Of a stretch of DNA of 64,000 nucleotides, positions 1 through 9,869 are shown piece by piece (positions within the stretch are counted from its first letter, which is position 1; every line of letters begins with the position of its first letter). Below the pieces are notes generated by a model. That model was not told where the DNA came from. It saw only the letters and a list, made by a program, of their open reading frames with translations, and made no database searches. A program made the position numbers and the translations under genes. The stretch spans positions 62,001 through 126,000 of the forward strand of contig NZ_LPVZ01000024.1 in the NCBI RefSeq assembly GCF_001613795.1, written 5' to 3'. Origin of the DNA: Thalassospira sp. MCCC 1A01148. GTDB lineage: Bacteria > Pseudomonadota > Alphaproteobacteria > Rhodospirillales > Thalassospiraceae.

Positions 1-233
1 TGGAGATTAATAATCGGACAATTGATGCGAGCAAGCGTGCTCTTCCTTATAATATGGCGATATCCAAAACTGATAATCAGATCATGGTCGACCATTTGTA
101 TCGGGTCACCTGAGTGATCGACTTGGCAACCAGCTTCAGACAATACATCAATAAGTGAAGTTTGCTCCCGACCATATCCCAGAAAGAGAACACGCTTGAA
201 CAACAATCGATTAACCTGCTCGGAGCTTCTCAT
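1..233 (-). CDS. Formyltransferase family protein, N-terminal part (cut by window edge)
   Basis: The minus strand opens with ATG at 233 and stays open to the window edge for 77 codons. An in-frame stop lies just upstream of the ATG, so this start is forced. The predicted product has an N-terminal Rossmann-like beginning (RVLFLGYGREQTSLIDVL) followed by DLIISFGYRHII and INCPIINL, which match the N-terminal fold of the methionyl-tRNA formyltransferase superfamily just before the usual NLHxSxLP segment; that segment would fall beyond the window. Such proteins transfer a formyl group from 10-formyl-THF to a sugar amine or an aminoacyl group; the substrate cannot be told from 77 residues. It lies downstream of guaA on the same strand but is separated from it by a terminator at 342-373. 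Confidence 0.72.
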   Translation of the reverse strand, partial: MRSSEQVNRLLFKRVLFLGYGREQTSLIDVLSEAGCQVDHSGDPIQMVDHDLIISFGYRHIIRKSTLARINCPIINL

Positions 234-341
234 CTGTCCGCATCATACTCAAAACGTTTAGGCATCACAAACAACTACAATCGAAAAAAGAAGGTTCTTA
301 TTTATCAGCTTTCTTTTGGTCATGAGAGCAAAAAGTCAAGC

Positions 342-373
342 AAAAGCCAGGGCCTTATAAGGCTCTGGCTTTT
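342..373 (-). terminator. Rho-independent terminator after guaA
   Basis: A 13-base arm (342-354) pairs with 361-373 around a 6-base loop with one G-U mismatch. The outer ends are AAAA and TTTT, so it can act in both directions. It lies 25 bases past the guaA stop. Confidence 0.85.
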
Positions 374-397
374 GAAAAGGTCCAGATCAACGAGAAC

Positions 398-1951
398 TTA
401 TTCCCACTCGATGGTTCCGGGTGGTTTGGACGTGAAGTCGTAGGTCACGCGGTTGATGCCGTTGACTTCGTTGATGATGCGGTTGGCGATTCGGCCAAGC
501 AGTTCCGGGGGGAACGGGAAGAAGTCGGCTGTCATGCCGTCGGTTGAGGTCACCGCACGCAAGGCGCACGCATAATCGTATGTACGACCATCGCCCATGA
601 CGCCGACGGTGCGGACTGGCAACAGAACGGCGAATGCCTGCCAGATGGCGTCATAAAGACCGGCATTGCGGATCTCTTCGAGATAGATCGCATCAGCCTT
701 GCGGAGCACATCAAGCTTGTCACGTGTGATCGGCTGGCCCGGGATACGGATGGCAAGGCCCGGCCCCGGGAACGGATGGCGGCCAACGAAGCTGTCAGGC
801 AGGCCGAGTTCACGGCCCAAATCACGGACTTCGTCCTTGAACAGTTCGCGAAGCGGTTCAACCAGCTTCATGTTCATGCGTTCCGGAAGGCCACCAACAT
901 TGTGGTGCGACTTGATGGTGACCGACGGGCCGCCCGTGAAGGACACACTTTCAATCACGTCCGGATAGAGCGTGCCCTGTGCAAGGAAGTCCGCACCACC
1001 AATTTTCTTGGCTTCTTGTTCAAACACTTCGATGAACAGACGGCCAATGGTTTTGCGTTTTACTTCGGGGTCGGTTTCGCCTTCGATGGCACCGATGAAG
1101 GTTTCCGACGCATCCACATGCACCAGCGGAATGTTGTAGTGATCACGGAACAGCGTAACGACCTGGTCAGCCTCGCCAGCGCGCATGAAACCATGATCAA
1201 CGAACACGCAGGTCAGCTGATCGCCAATCGCTTCGTGGATCAGAACCGCCGTGACGGAACTGTCAACACCGCCCGACAGACCACAGATGACCTTGCCATC
1301 ACCAACCTGTTTGCGGATCTTGTCAATCGCATCGTCTTTATATGCATTCATGGTCCAGTCGCCAGAACACCCGGCAACACCATGGGTGAAGTTCTTGAGA
1401 AGCTGTGCACCATGCGGGGTATGCACCACTTCCGGGTGAAACTGCACGGCATAGAATTTCTTGTCGTCATTCGCGATGGCGGCGAATGGCGCACCATCGG
1501 ATTTGCCAACCACGCGGAAGCCATCAGGCAGCGCATCAACGCGGTCGCCGTGGCTCATCCAAACCTGTTCGCGGGCACCCTCGGCCCAGACACCTTTGAA
1601 AAGATCGCAATCTTCGATCACGTCGACAAAGGCACGACCGAATTCACGATGATCAGAGGTCGAAACCTTTCCGCCCAACTGATTGACCATGGTCTGCTGA
1701 CCATAGCAGATGCCCAGAACCGGAATGCCAAGCTCAAACACCTTTGCCGGTGCCGAAGGGGCTTTGTCCCAATGGACAGATGCCGGGCCACCCGAAAGAA
1801 TGACCGCCTTGGGGGCATATTCATCCAGGAACGCGTCCGAGATGTTGTTAAAAGGATGGATCTCGCTATAGACACCGCTTTCGCGCACGCGACGTGCAAT
1901 CAGCTGGGTGACCTGGGATCCAAAATCAATAATCAGCACGCGATCAGTCAT
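398..1951 (-). CDS. guaA: GMP synthase (glutamine-hydrolysing)
   Basis: Converts XMP to GMP with ATP and glutamine, the last step of de novo guanine nucleotide synthesis in the cytoplasm. The 517 residues match the family length. The N-terminal class I amidotransferase domain has nucleophile Cys82 (LGICYGQQ) with His172 and Glu174 (QFHPE). The ATP pyrophosphatase domain carries the P-loop SGGVDSS at 226-232, and the C-terminal dimerisation domain ends in the usual IEWE. The start ATG gives the standard [13 protein letters not shown] beginning. With guaB and rsmB it forms a purine cluster on one strand, interrupted only by a small plus-strand gene at 2242. Confidence 0.98.
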   Translation of the reverse strand: MTDRVLIIDFGSQVTQLIARRVRESGVYSEIHPFNNISDAFLDEYAPKAVILSGGPASVHWDKAPSAPAKVFELGIPVLGICYGQQTMVNQLGGKVSTSDHREFGRAFVDVIEDCDLFKGVWAEGAREQVWMSHGDRVDALPDGFRVVGKSDGAPFAAIANDDKKFYAVQFHPEVVHTPHGAQLLKNFTHGVAGCSGDWTMNAYKDDAIDKIRKQVGDGKVICGLSGGVDSSVTAVLIHEAIGDQLTCVFVDHGFMRAGEADQVVTLFRDHYNIPLVHVDASETFIGAIEGETDPEVKRKTIGRLFIEVFEQEAKKIGGADFLAQGTLYPDVIESVSFTGGPSVTIKSHHNVGGLPERMNMKLVEPLRELFKDEVRDLGRELGLPDSFVGRHPFPGPGLAIRIPGQPITRDKLDVLRKADAIYLEEIRNAGLYDAIWQAFAVLLPVRTVGVMGDGRTYDYACALRAVTSTDGMTADFFPFPPELLGRIANRIINEVNGINRVTYDFTSKPPGTIEWE

Positions 1952-2241
1952 CGGGCCGTATCTCCGTCGAAGATTGGGTTGCGCCGTACATACGCCAAAC
2001 CATCGTCATGGGCAACCCGGCGCAGGTGGTCGCCCGACGATGCATTCAAAAAACTTTTCCAGGGCTTGCGGATACGGGTGCACAATTGCGGCGGATTTGC
2101 GCGCAACCTTCCCAGAAAATCCCACAATTGATCCCTTTTTTCCACGCAATGAACAAGCAGTATCCGAGCTAACGGAACGCGGGAAACATCGCGTCCAATT
2201 ACGAGCACGTTATGATAAAGCACAGCAAGGGACACCTTATC

Positions 2242-2532
2242 ATGAGCACTTCCAAGGGCAGCAAAATCGCCATGGCCGTTGCCGGTCTTATTCTGGTTGC
2301 GGGTGCGGCAACCGCAATCGCCATGACCCAGAAAGACGGTGGCACCTCCCTGCCGGTCATTGGCAGCGAAGACTCCGCATCGAGCGAGAACTCCAAAAGC
2401 CTGATCCCCGATAGCGTCGAGGAAATTGTTCCGGGCATGAACAACCTTGAGAACGGTGATGCCTCCAAGGGTGTTAGCGATCCGACAAGTACCGACAGCG
2501 TCCTTGACGAGCCGGTTCAGACCACCGAGTAA
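2242..2532 (+). CDS. Small single-pass membrane or exported protein of unknown function
   Basis: Predicted 96-residue protein starting MSTSKGSKIAM; an AAGGGA lies about 10 bases before this ATG, better than the ATG 30 bases upstream. Residues about 8-27 form a hydrophobic, alanine-rich helix (transmembrane segment or uncleaved signal), followed by a polar, acidic, Ser/Asp/Glu-rich tail of about 65 residues, probably periplasmic and disordered. No family is recognised. It is the only plus-strand gene among the purine genes and is followed by a clear terminator, which supports its being a real transcription unit. Confidence 0.6.
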   Translation: MSTSKGSKIAMAVAGLILVAGAATAIAMTQKDGGTSLPVIGSEDSASSENSKSLIPDSVEEIVPGMNNLENGDASKGVSDPTSTDSVLDEPVQTTE

Positions 2533-2558
2533 CGCCTGAGCACGTTCACCGTTAAACG

Positions 2559-2597
2559 AAAACGGCCCTGCGAGCATCACTCGCAGGGCCTTTTGAT
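2559..2597. terminator. Bidirectional terminator between convergent genes
   Basis: Perfect 11-bp stem (2564-2574 with 2580-2590) with a 5-base loop, TTTT on the plus side and AAAA on the other. It serves the small gene at 2242 and the end of rsmB. Confidence 0.88.
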
Positions 2598-2663
2598 TTG
2601 CAGGCAGAACAAGGGCGGTGCGAGGCTGGGATTGGGTTCCATATGCCATTACCGCCAGTGTCA

Positions 2664-4001
2664 TTACTTTACCTTGCCTTTTGCCGTCCGCTCAAACACC
2701 GCAACAAAGAAGCCATCCGTGCCATGAACATTCGGCGACAGACGCAGCCACGGCTTGTCCTTGCCACCCGGTACAGGCACTGATTTTGGCGCATCCGGCC
2801 AGATTTCACTAACGGGCACTGGTTTGAAATCCTTGCGATCACGCATGAAGGTCTCGATCAGACGTTCGTTTTCCTCGGGCATGATTGAACAGGTCGCATA
2901 AATCAGACGACCGCCCTTGGTTACCTTCGCGGCACCGGCCTTCAAGATCTTGCTTTGTTCAGCCATCAAGCCACGCAGGTCACGCTGCCCAATTCGCCAG
3001 CGCAGTGCCGGGTTACGACGCAGCGTCCCAAGGCCCGAGCACGGCACATCCAGCAAAACCCGATCAAAGAAGCCGGACTTGTTACGAAGCCAGCTGTCAC
3101 GTTCATCGGCAATGATGCGTTGTTGGATGCAATCTCCTGCCCCGGCACGACGTGCACGTTTGCGCGCATTGTCCAAACGACCGCCATGGGTATCACAGGC
3201 AAGAATTCGCCCCTTGCCGCGCATGTCCGACGCAAGGCCAAGCGTCTTGCCGCCACCGCCGGCACACATATCCAAAATCGTCATGCCCGGCTTGGCATCG
3301 ACCAGATGAACACAAATCTGCGATGCCTCGTCCTGGATTTCGATCAGGCCATCTTTGTAGGCGGCAGTGACCAGCATGTTCAGACCAAGCGGCAAACGAA
3401 GGCCATTGGGCGCATACGGGGTGCGTTGGATATCCCTGATGCCATCGGCCTTCAGCGACTTGATCGCATCTTCAACAGTACCGCGCAGGCGGTTCACACG
3501 CAGATCAAGTTTTGCCGGCTGATTATAAGCCGCCATTTCGGCTGCAAGGTTCTCGTGATGCAGCTTCATCAGTTCGGTATAAAGCCATTTCGGTAATTCA
3601 GCCTTTACCGCACCGGGCTGCGCATCATGATCAAGTGTTTTGCCGGAAAGCTTGTTGATCAGATGCTTTTCATTCGGACGCAAAATGTCAGGGCAGAATT
3701 GTTCGCCGCAGAAACGGTCTTCGATTTCGCTGGTTGCCAAACCATCGTGCAACACCAGATCGGCGATCATGCGCGCACGACCGTCCTGGAACTGATAATC
3801 GCATTCCGCCAGCCACCAGCCCAGACGCGCCTGATGACGGATCAAATTATAGAAACGCTCGCTGATTTCACGACGATCCCCGCCACCGATATATCGGCGT
3901 GATCCGAAATAGCCTGACACAACGCGGTCGGCGTCATCTCGGTTATGGGTCCAGCCATCGTAAAGTTCGATAACGGCTGCTATGCGGGCACCGGGTTTCA
4001 A
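2664..4001 (-). CDS. rsmB: RsmB-type 16S rRNA (cytosine-C5) methyltransferase
   Basis: Methylates a cytosine of 16S rRNA using S-adenosylmethionine. An N-terminal NusB-like RNA-binding part (RRYIGGGDRREISERFYNLI) is followed by the Rossmann methyltransferase with DMCAGGGGKTLGLA (SAM loop), DVPCSGLGTLRRNP and ATCSIMPEENE, which supply the two cysteines used by m5C methyltransferases. No ATG gives a sensible start. TTG at 4001 (LKPGARIAAVIEL) matches the usual family beginning and gives 445 residues; TTG at 4088 would add 29 unusual residues and falls inside an inverted repeat. It belongs to the guaB-rsmB-guaA cluster. Confidence 0.9.
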   Translation of the reverse strand: MKPGARIAAVIELYDGWTHNRDDADRVVSGYFGSRRYIGGGDRREISERFYNLIRHQARLGWWLAECDYQFQDGRARMIADLVLHDGLATSEIEDRFCGEQFCPDILRPNEKHLINKLSGKTLDHDAQPGAVKAELPKWLYTELMKLHHENLAAEMAAYNQPAKLDLRVNRLRGTVEDAIKSLKADGIRDIQRTPYAPNGLRLPLGLNMLVTAAYKDGLIEIQDEASQICVHLVDAKPGMTILDMCAGGGGKTLGLASDMRGKGRILACDTHGGRLDNARKRARRAGAGDCIQQRIIADERDSWLRNKSGFFDRVLLDVPCSGLGTLRRNPALRWRIGQRDLRGLMAEQSKILKAGAAKVTKGGRLIYATCSIMPEENERLIETFMRDRKDFKPVPVSEIWPDAPKSVPVPGGKDKPWLRLSPNVHGTDGFFVAVFERTAKGKVK

Positions 4002-4141
4002 AGCGAAAAATCCAACCTGTTTGCGGGTGATAAACTGCTTCGCATATGGGAAGCGCGCCAACACCTTACGATAAAAATGTAGGACCAATGCTCCCCAATC
4101 TGGTTGTAATGGTCGTTCAGGTTTGATCCAGATACGCGAAG

Positions 4142-4339
4142 CTAAACTGCGGGAAGATCAGTATCTTTCAAAGTTTTGCGACAAAGTAGATGGCGCAAAC
4201 CTGAGCGATCCAGAGGACAGCTGTTATAGATAAGAACTCCCACGTCAAACTCCTCGTCCGGGATGCCGACCCGAACTTCGGAATTTTCCTTGTATTTCTT
4301 ATCTATAACAGCTGCCATTGCATCCAGATTGGGGAGCAT
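4142..4339 (-). CDS. Doubtful 65-residue ORF inside the foldback element
   Basis: Open frame starting MLPNLDAMAAVIDKKYKEN, with ATG inside the right outer repeat. Part of its 3' half is the antisense of its own 5' part because of the inner inverted repeat. No family is recognised and no good ribosome site is seen (only GGA 4 bases before the ATG). It may be a remnant of a gene whose 5' end was duplicated and inverted, or chance. Confidence 0.22.
   Translation of the reverse strand: MLPNLDAMAAVIDKKYKENSEVRVGIPDEEFDVGVLIYNSCPLDRSGLRHLLCRKTLKDTDLPAV
4218..4314. repeat. Inner 19-bp inverted repeats nested in the foldback element
   Basis: CAGCTGTTATAGATAAGAA at 4218-4236 recurs as an exact reverse complement at 4296-4314. 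On the right side the two repeat units are 9 bases apart, on the left 114 bases apart. The left half therefore looks like an inverted copy of the right half interrupted by about 105 bases of other sequence. Confidence 0.85.
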
Positions 4340-4347
4340 TGGTCCTA

Positions 4348-4373
4348 ATGACGGCAGGAAGACCTGCCGTCAT
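4348..4373. terminator. Perfect 11-bp hairpin after guaB, without T tract
   Basis: ATGACGGCAGG pairs with CCTGCCGTCAT around a 4-base loop, directly abutting the right arm of the foldback element and 95 bases past the guaB stop. Neither side has a T run, so termination is uncertain; it could be an RNA-stabilising 3' end for guaB or part of the element. Confidence 0.45.
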
Positions 4374-4467
4374 CGAAATTTGAATGCGCCTCATATCATG
4401 GCAAGAACCATTCGCCAACAGCGTCAAACGCAGGGCAGGTCCGCCAATCAGTGGGCGCAAAACCCAA

Positions 4468-5946
<1,479 letters not shown>

Positions 5947-5967
5947 TTAATCTGAGTTGGCGCGGAA

Positions 5968-5995
5968 TTTATACACGTTATGCCCCAAATGCCAA
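5968..5995 (-). promoter_or_regulatory. Candidate guaB promoter
   Basis: On the minus strand TTGGCA (5995-5990) and TATAAA (5973-5968) are separated by 16 bases, giving a leader of about 25-30 bases before the guaB ATG at 5934. Confidence 0.6.
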
Positions 5996-6069
5996 GTTTT
6001 GCGCGCCCATAACAGCCCTGTGATTTTATTGATGCTTTATTTTGCGCATTCCGTTAGAAACTGGTCGAT

Positions 6070-6099
6070 GGGGCTGCCGTCAGGCGAGCCCCTTTTTTT
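6070..6099 (+). terminator. Plus-strand rho-independent terminator without an obvious gene
   Basis: GGGGCTGCC pairs with GGC-AGCCCC (one bulged base) and is followed by seven T on the plus strand. Both flanking genes are on the minus strand and there is no T run in that direction, so it may end an unannotated plus-strand transcript from the guaB upstream region. Confidence 0.65.
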
Positions 6100-6120
6100 G
6101 TTTGCGCAAATCCCTGCCCC

Positions 6121-6645
6121 TTAAAGGCTAAAGACAAACTGGTCGTAATCCATCCCGGCATCAGCAAGCAGGCCGGTGACCATCTTTATCCCGCGCGCCA
6201 TACCGTCCTTGCGGTTTTTTTCCTTCGCTTCTTCGTCGCAAAGCGCCTTATAGAGCGGAATGACTTTTTCGACCGCATCACGACGCGGCACCCGGCGGTT
6301 GGAATGATATCCGATGATCTTGCCATCCGGACCAAAGCTTGGTGTCACATTTGCCAAGACCCAGTAATGGTCGCCATTGGCGCTGCGATTGATCACATAG
6401 GCGAAAATCTCGCGCCCGGCCTCAATGGTTTGCCACAGCAGGGCAAAAACACATCTGGGCATGTCGGGATGTCGGATAATGCTGTGTGGCTGCCCAAGGA
6501 TATCGCGTTCCCGATATCCGGCGACACGCAGGAACGTGTCATTGGCATAGGTTATTCTGCCCTTGAGATCCGTCTTCGAGACGATGATCTCATGTTCGTC
6601 AAAATGACGCTCCACACCTGTCAGGCTTAGATTGTCCTGTTTCAT
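6121..6645 (-). CDS. PAS domain sensor protein (Aer-like PAS, no output domain)
   Basis: A single PAS domain covers about residues 15-125 (KTDLKGRITYANDTF, RHPDMPRCVF, YVINRSANGDHYWVLANVTPS), the type found at the N-terminus of Aer and related aerotaxis sensors and often binding FAD or haem. A short helical tail follows, but no kinase, GGDEF or MCP domain, so it must signal through a partner. ATG at 6645 (MKQDNLSLTG) is preferred over the one 81 bases upstream because it gives a compact PAS protein of 174 residues with a GGGA 8 bases ahead. Confidence 0.8.
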   Translation of the reverse strand: MKQDNLSLTGVERHFDEHEIIVSKTDLKGRITYANDTFLRVAGYRERDILGQPHSIIRHPDMPRCVFALLWQTIEAGREIFAYVINRSANGDHYWVLANVTPSFGPDGKIIGYHSNRRVPRRDAVEKVIPLYKALCDEEAKEKNRKDGMARGIKMVTGLLADAGMDYDQFVFSL

Positions 6646-6831
6646 CAGATAAATCCCACAAGCAATGGCCACCCCACATGGCCCGTTCCACCCAGTGCGC
6701 AAGAATTCAACTTGCGATCTGATCATAAACGCCCGAGGCGTGATCAGGGTTTGATGTAACGCAAGAATGCCTGAAGATTTACAACTATTCTAGTCTATCC
6801 CCTTGTAGAGGCAGGACTAATTCACGGGAAA

Positions 6832-7638
6832 CTATTCCACCGGAGACCAGCTGTCATCTTCGCCAATTTCGGCGTTTCTGATGTCATCCTCGGCATTGTT
6901 CTGCCCCCTGAAACCGGTGGCAATAAGATAGGCTTCGGGACTTTCGGGGCGTGATGCCGGGGGTTTGGCGTGTTTGGTCACCCGGAAATTCTTTTTAACG
7001 CGCTCAAGCAGCGCGTTCTCGGTTCCCCCCTTAAACACCTTGGCGATGAAAACGCCACCAGGCGCAAGAACCTCTTCAGCAAACAAAAGCGCATGTTCGA
7101 CCAGGTCGATGATGCGGATGTGATCGGTCTGACGGTGCCCAGTCGTTTCCGGTGACATATCGGAAATCACGGCATCGACCGGCCCCTGCAACTCGTGCTT
7201 AATCATATCCGGTGCCTTGGGATCAAGGAAATCGGCCTGCAAACAGGTCGCACCAGAAATCCCTTCCCATTCCAGAATATCAAGGCCAACGACCTGACCC
7301 TTGCCTTGTTTGGAGCCGACCATGTCAACGGCCACCTGCGTCCAGCCGCCCGGTGCAGCACCAAGGTCAACAACGCGCATGCCGGGTTTGAGAAGATCGA
7401 ACTGGTTATTGATTTCAATCAGCTTGAAGGCCGCACGGGAACGATAGCCAAGTCGCTTGGCTTCCTGAACGTAGGGATCATTGAGCTGCCGATCGAGCCA
7501 GCGCGTCGAGGACAGCTTGCGGCCCTTGGCACTTTTAACCCGCGTCCGCAGGCCACGGCGTGCGCCGGTATCAATGGCTGCAATGGCCGAACCCTTGCGG
7601 CGGCGCTGCCCGCCCTTTCCGCTGCGATTGTCGCTCAT
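6832..7638 (-). CDS. rlmE: 23S rRNA (uridine-2'-O)-methyltransferase
   Basis: Methylates the 2'-O of a uridine in the 23S rRNA A loop (U2552 in E. coli). The SAM site DLGAAPGGWTQ is at 91-101 and the K-D-K-E catalytic set is complete: Lys72, Asp160 (ISDMSP), Lys200 (AKVFKGG) and Glu235. A basic N-terminal extension of about 40 residues and an acidic C-terminal tail are typical of alphaproteobacterial forms. It lies 60 bases after ppx on the same strand, an arrangement common in this class, and is probably cotranscribed. Confidence 0.95.
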   Translation of the reverse strand: MSDNRSGKGGQRRRKGSAIAAIDTGARRGLRTRVKSAKGRKLSSTRWLDRQLNDPYVQEAKRLGYRSRAAFKLIEINNQFDLLKPGMRVVDLGAAPGGWTQVAVDMVGSKQGKGQVVGLDILEWEGISGATCLQADFLDPKAPDMIKHELQGPVDAVISDMSPETTGHRQTDHIRIIDLVEHALLFAEEVLAPGGVFIAKVFKGGTENALLERVKKNFRVTKHAKPPASRPESPEAYLIATGFRGQNNAEDDIRNAEIGEDDSWSPVE

Positions 7639-7698
7639 GATCTATCCTGAACTGAATTCTGTTTTGGCCAAACCTGTCGGGACACAAACGTCAACCGA

Positions 7699-8889
7699 TC
7701 AGGTGGAAGCCGGAATATGGGACACTGTATGACGTCGCGCGTCGCACGGGTCAATAGCATGACCATCTGCACGCATCAAATCGACCAGAATACCTTCGCG
7801 AAGCCCACGATCCGCGACCTTGAGAGTTGCCAGAGGCCAGATATCACGAATCGCGGCAAAGATCGCAGCCCCTGCATCCATCAGCTCGGCGCGCTGATTA
7901 CCGATACATGGGTGGCCCTTGCGCTTGTCCGAGCCCATTCGAAGCAGCAACTCTGTCACACGTTCGGCATCATCGAACCGCAAATCCGACCCATCAACCT
8001 TGTGACGTTCATACCGTTCAAGGCCAAGGGCAATGCCGCAGAATGTGGTAACCGTACCCGATGTGCCGACCATCTGGACCTTGTCATCATCGAGCATATC
8101 CGAACAGCAATTGCGTTTTGCAAACTCTTCCAGACGTTCGCGGATTTCCGTTCGCATCGCGTCAAACCGTTCGCGGCGCTCCTCGACCGTGGCGTAACGT
8201 TCGGTCAGACACAAAACACCGCACGGCATCGACAATGTTTCGATGCACTGGGTCTTGCCGGTTTTATCAACCTTGATCCAGCAAATCTCTGTACTGCCAC
8301 CACCGATATCAAACACCACCGCATAAGGGCGCTCATCAAGCAGCGCCGAGCAGGCCTGAAGGGCAAGACGGCTTTCTTCATCCGGGTTGATGATATCAAG
8401 CGAAATGCCGGTTTCATCAAAGACCCGCTGCACAAATTCTTCGCGGTTATCAGCAGTGCGGCATGCCTCGGTCGCGACGGCCCGAAGCTTTGCACCCGGA
8501 TGACGGCGCAGTTTTTTGGCACAGACCTTAAGCGCATCAATCGCGCGATCCATCGCGGCATCGCAAAGATAGCCCTTCTCGCGCACCCCTTCACCCAAGC
8601 GCACAACACGTGAAAAGGCATCAATTACCTTGAAACCATCATTGCACGGGCGCGCAACCAAAAGCCGGCAGTTTGAACTGCCAAGATCAATCGCGGCATA
8701 AAGCGGGGCGGTGATACAATCGACCATGCGTGCTGATTTTCCGCCATGATCGGGCACATGAACGGCCGTTCCCGGTTGCGGCATGCCCGGTTTATCCGGA
8801 CCATCCAGCACGGCATTACCGCCCATTGCAGCGCCGCCTGCCGGGCTGCTGGCCCTCTGCGAGTTGCTATGGGGGGAAACGTGCTTCAC
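7699..8889 (-). CDS. ppx: Ppx/GppA family exopolyphosphatase / pppGpp phosphohydrolase
   Basis: Sugar-kinase/actin-fold phosphatase with both phosphate loops: AIDLGSSNCRLL at 66-77 and DIGGGSTEI near 195. It hydrolyses polyphosphate and/or pppGpp; the sequence does not decide which. The 60 residues before the fold are low-complexity and poorly conserved in kind; GTG at 8889 is used, but a start nearer MVDCITAPLYAA (residue 55) cannot be excluded. It heads a two-gene unit with rlmE. Confidence 0.88.
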   Translation of the reverse strand: MKHVSPHSNSQRASSPAGGAAMGGNAVLDGPDKPGMPQPGTAVHVPDHGGKSARMVDCITAPLYAAIDLGSSNCRLLVARPCNDGFKVIDAFSRVVRLGEGVREKGYLCDAAMDRAIDALKVCAKKLRRHPGAKLRAVATEACRTADNREEFVQRVFDETGISLDIINPDEESRLALQACSALLDERPYAVVFDIGGGSTEICWIKVDKTGKTQCIETLSMPCGVLCLTERYATVEERRERFDAMRTEIRERLEEFAKRNCCSDMLDDDKVQMVGTSGTVTTFCGIALGLERYERHKVDGSDLRFDDAERVTELLLRMGSDKRKGHPCIGNQRAELMDAGAAIFAAIRDIWPLATLKVADRGLREGILVDLMRADGHAIDPCDARRHTVSHIPAST

Positions 8890-9059
8890 CGTTCGAAAAC
8901 CTGCCTTTTGTTACATGCTCAAAACCTTTGATCGCTGATCATCATGATATTTATGTGACGATCGTGCGAATCAACTATATGAGTGTAACGACAATCCCCG
9001 GCAAGGCAAATCCCGTATGCGGTAATCGCATGGTTGAACAGATCGAAACAAAAAAGGGG

Positions 9060-9086
9060 TTGCCAAAACCGGGCGGGTTTTATACA
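9060..9086 (+). promoter_or_regulatory. Candidate promoter of the tRNA-Gln pair
   Basis: TTGCCA (9060-9065) and TATACA (9081-9086) lie 15 bases apart, ending 49 bases before the first tRNA. Followed by a GC-rich segment, as in stable RNA promoters. The short spacer lowers confidence. Confidence 0.4.
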
Positions 9087-9135
9087 TAGCGCCCCACACC
9101 GCGCTGCACGTCGCGCACGGTGGACCAAGTTTTGT

Positions 9136-9209
9136 TGGGGAATAGGTTAACGGTAGACCTACGGACTCTGACTCCGTCAGTCCTGGTTCGAATCCAGGTT
9201 CCCCAGCCA
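9136..9209 (+). tRNA. tRNA-Gln (anticodon CUG), copy 1
   Basis: 74 bases including encoded CCA. Acceptor TGGGGAA/TTCCCCA, D arm GGTTAACGGTAGACC, anticodon stem ACGGA/TCCGT around loop CTCTGAC (anticodon CTG), T stem CCTGG/CCAGG around TTCGAAT, discriminator G. Read from the cloverleaf by eye. Confidence 0.96.
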
Positions 9210-9289
9210 ACCTTTCCGGACATCGCAGTGCATTTTTCGTCCTGCAATTTGTACGTTCCGGGCTATAAATGACGTACGTAAAGTTCTGT

Positions 9290-9363
9290 TGGGGAATAGG
9301 TTAACGGTAGACCTACGGACTCTGACTCCGTCAGTCCTGGTTCGAATCCAGGTTCCCCAGCCA
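9290..9363 (+). tRNA. tRNA-Gln (anticodon CUG), copy 2
   Basis: Identical over all 74 bases to the copy 80 bases upstream, including CCA. The spacer between them is not similar to either flank beyond a few bases, so the pair looks like an old duplication kept identical by selection or conversion. Likely one transcript with copy 1. Confidence 0.96.
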
Positions 9364-9469
9364 CTTTGCCCCTTCCCAAATCGCTGTGACCTTTCACACA
9401 ACCACGCAATTGCTGCCTGTTCGGCTTCGCTTTAAAGTGCCGCATTATTTATTGTGATTGGAGCATTGC

Positions 9470-9862
9470 ATGAAACACGCAACCGGCGGCTGCATGTGCG
9501 GCAAGATCCGTTTCAGGACAAAGGGCGATCCCTACCGGGTTGGGCTGTGTCATTGTCTTGATTGCCGCAAGCATCACGGCGCACTGTTTCATGCCTCTGC
9601 CGTTTTTCCCGATCATGCCGTCGAGGTTGATGGGGAAACGCGCAGCTTTCAGGGGCGGCATTTCTGTGCGGATTGCGGCTCATCCGTCTTTTCGCAGACC
9701 GAAGACGAGATCGAAGTCCATTTGGGCGCATTCGATGCCCCGGATCAGTTTGCGCCAACCTATGAACTTTGGACGATCCGGCGGGAGGAATGGCTTCCAA
9801 CGCTTCCGGTCGAACATCACTATGAACGTGACAGAACATCCGACGGTAGATACGAGGATTAA
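9470..9862 (+). CDS. GFA / CENP-V family zinc-binding protein
   Basis: The family includes glutathione-dependent formaldehyde-activating enzyme, though most members have no proven activity. Predicted 130 residues with the zinc ligands GGCMCGKIRF (Cys8, Cys10), CHCLDC (Cys27, 29, 32) and FCADCGSS (Cys66, Cys69). The start ATG at 9470 has GGAG 6 bases before it. It is convergent with fthC, only 7 bases apart, and has no other obvious operon partner. Confidence 0.88.
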   Translation: MKHATGGCMCGKIRFRTKGDPYRVGLCHCLDCRKHHGALFHASAVFPDHAVEVDGETRSFQGRHFCADCGSSVFSQTEDEIEVHLGAFDAPDQFAPTYELWTIRREEWLPTLPVEHHYERDRTSDGRYED

Positions 9863-9869
9863 ACGCAGG

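Larger units (their letters stand above)
4080..4347. repeat. Foldback element: outer 24-bp perfect inverted repeats
   Basis: Bases 4080-4103 (TAGGACCAATGCTCCCCAAT...) recur as an exact reverse complement at 4324-4347, enclosing 220 bp. A few more bases match beyond the inner edge (TGxAATGG). The element lies exactly between guaB and rsmB, whose neighbourhood is conserved in related genomes, so it is probably an insertion. No transposase or flanking target duplication was recognised. Confidence 0.85.

Noticed and set aside
162-443. 93-codon plus-strand frame
   Set aside because: It covers the formyltransferase start, the guaA terminator and the guaA stop; no signal.
776-2131. 451-codon plus-strand open frame
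   Set aside because: It lies antisense to guaA, whose protein is certain; the composition is that of a shadow frame.
1948-2664. 238-codon minus-strand frame covering the small plus gene
   Set aside because: Lacks domain content and crosses a strong terminator; the plus-strand 96-residue reading is better supported.
8971-9445. Minus-strand ORFs containing GEPGFEPGLTESESVGLPLTY-like and WIRTRTDGVRV-like text across the tRNA genes
   Set aside because: These are antisense translations of the tRNA-Gln genes, a common false protein family; no ribosome site and no conservation apart from the tRNA.
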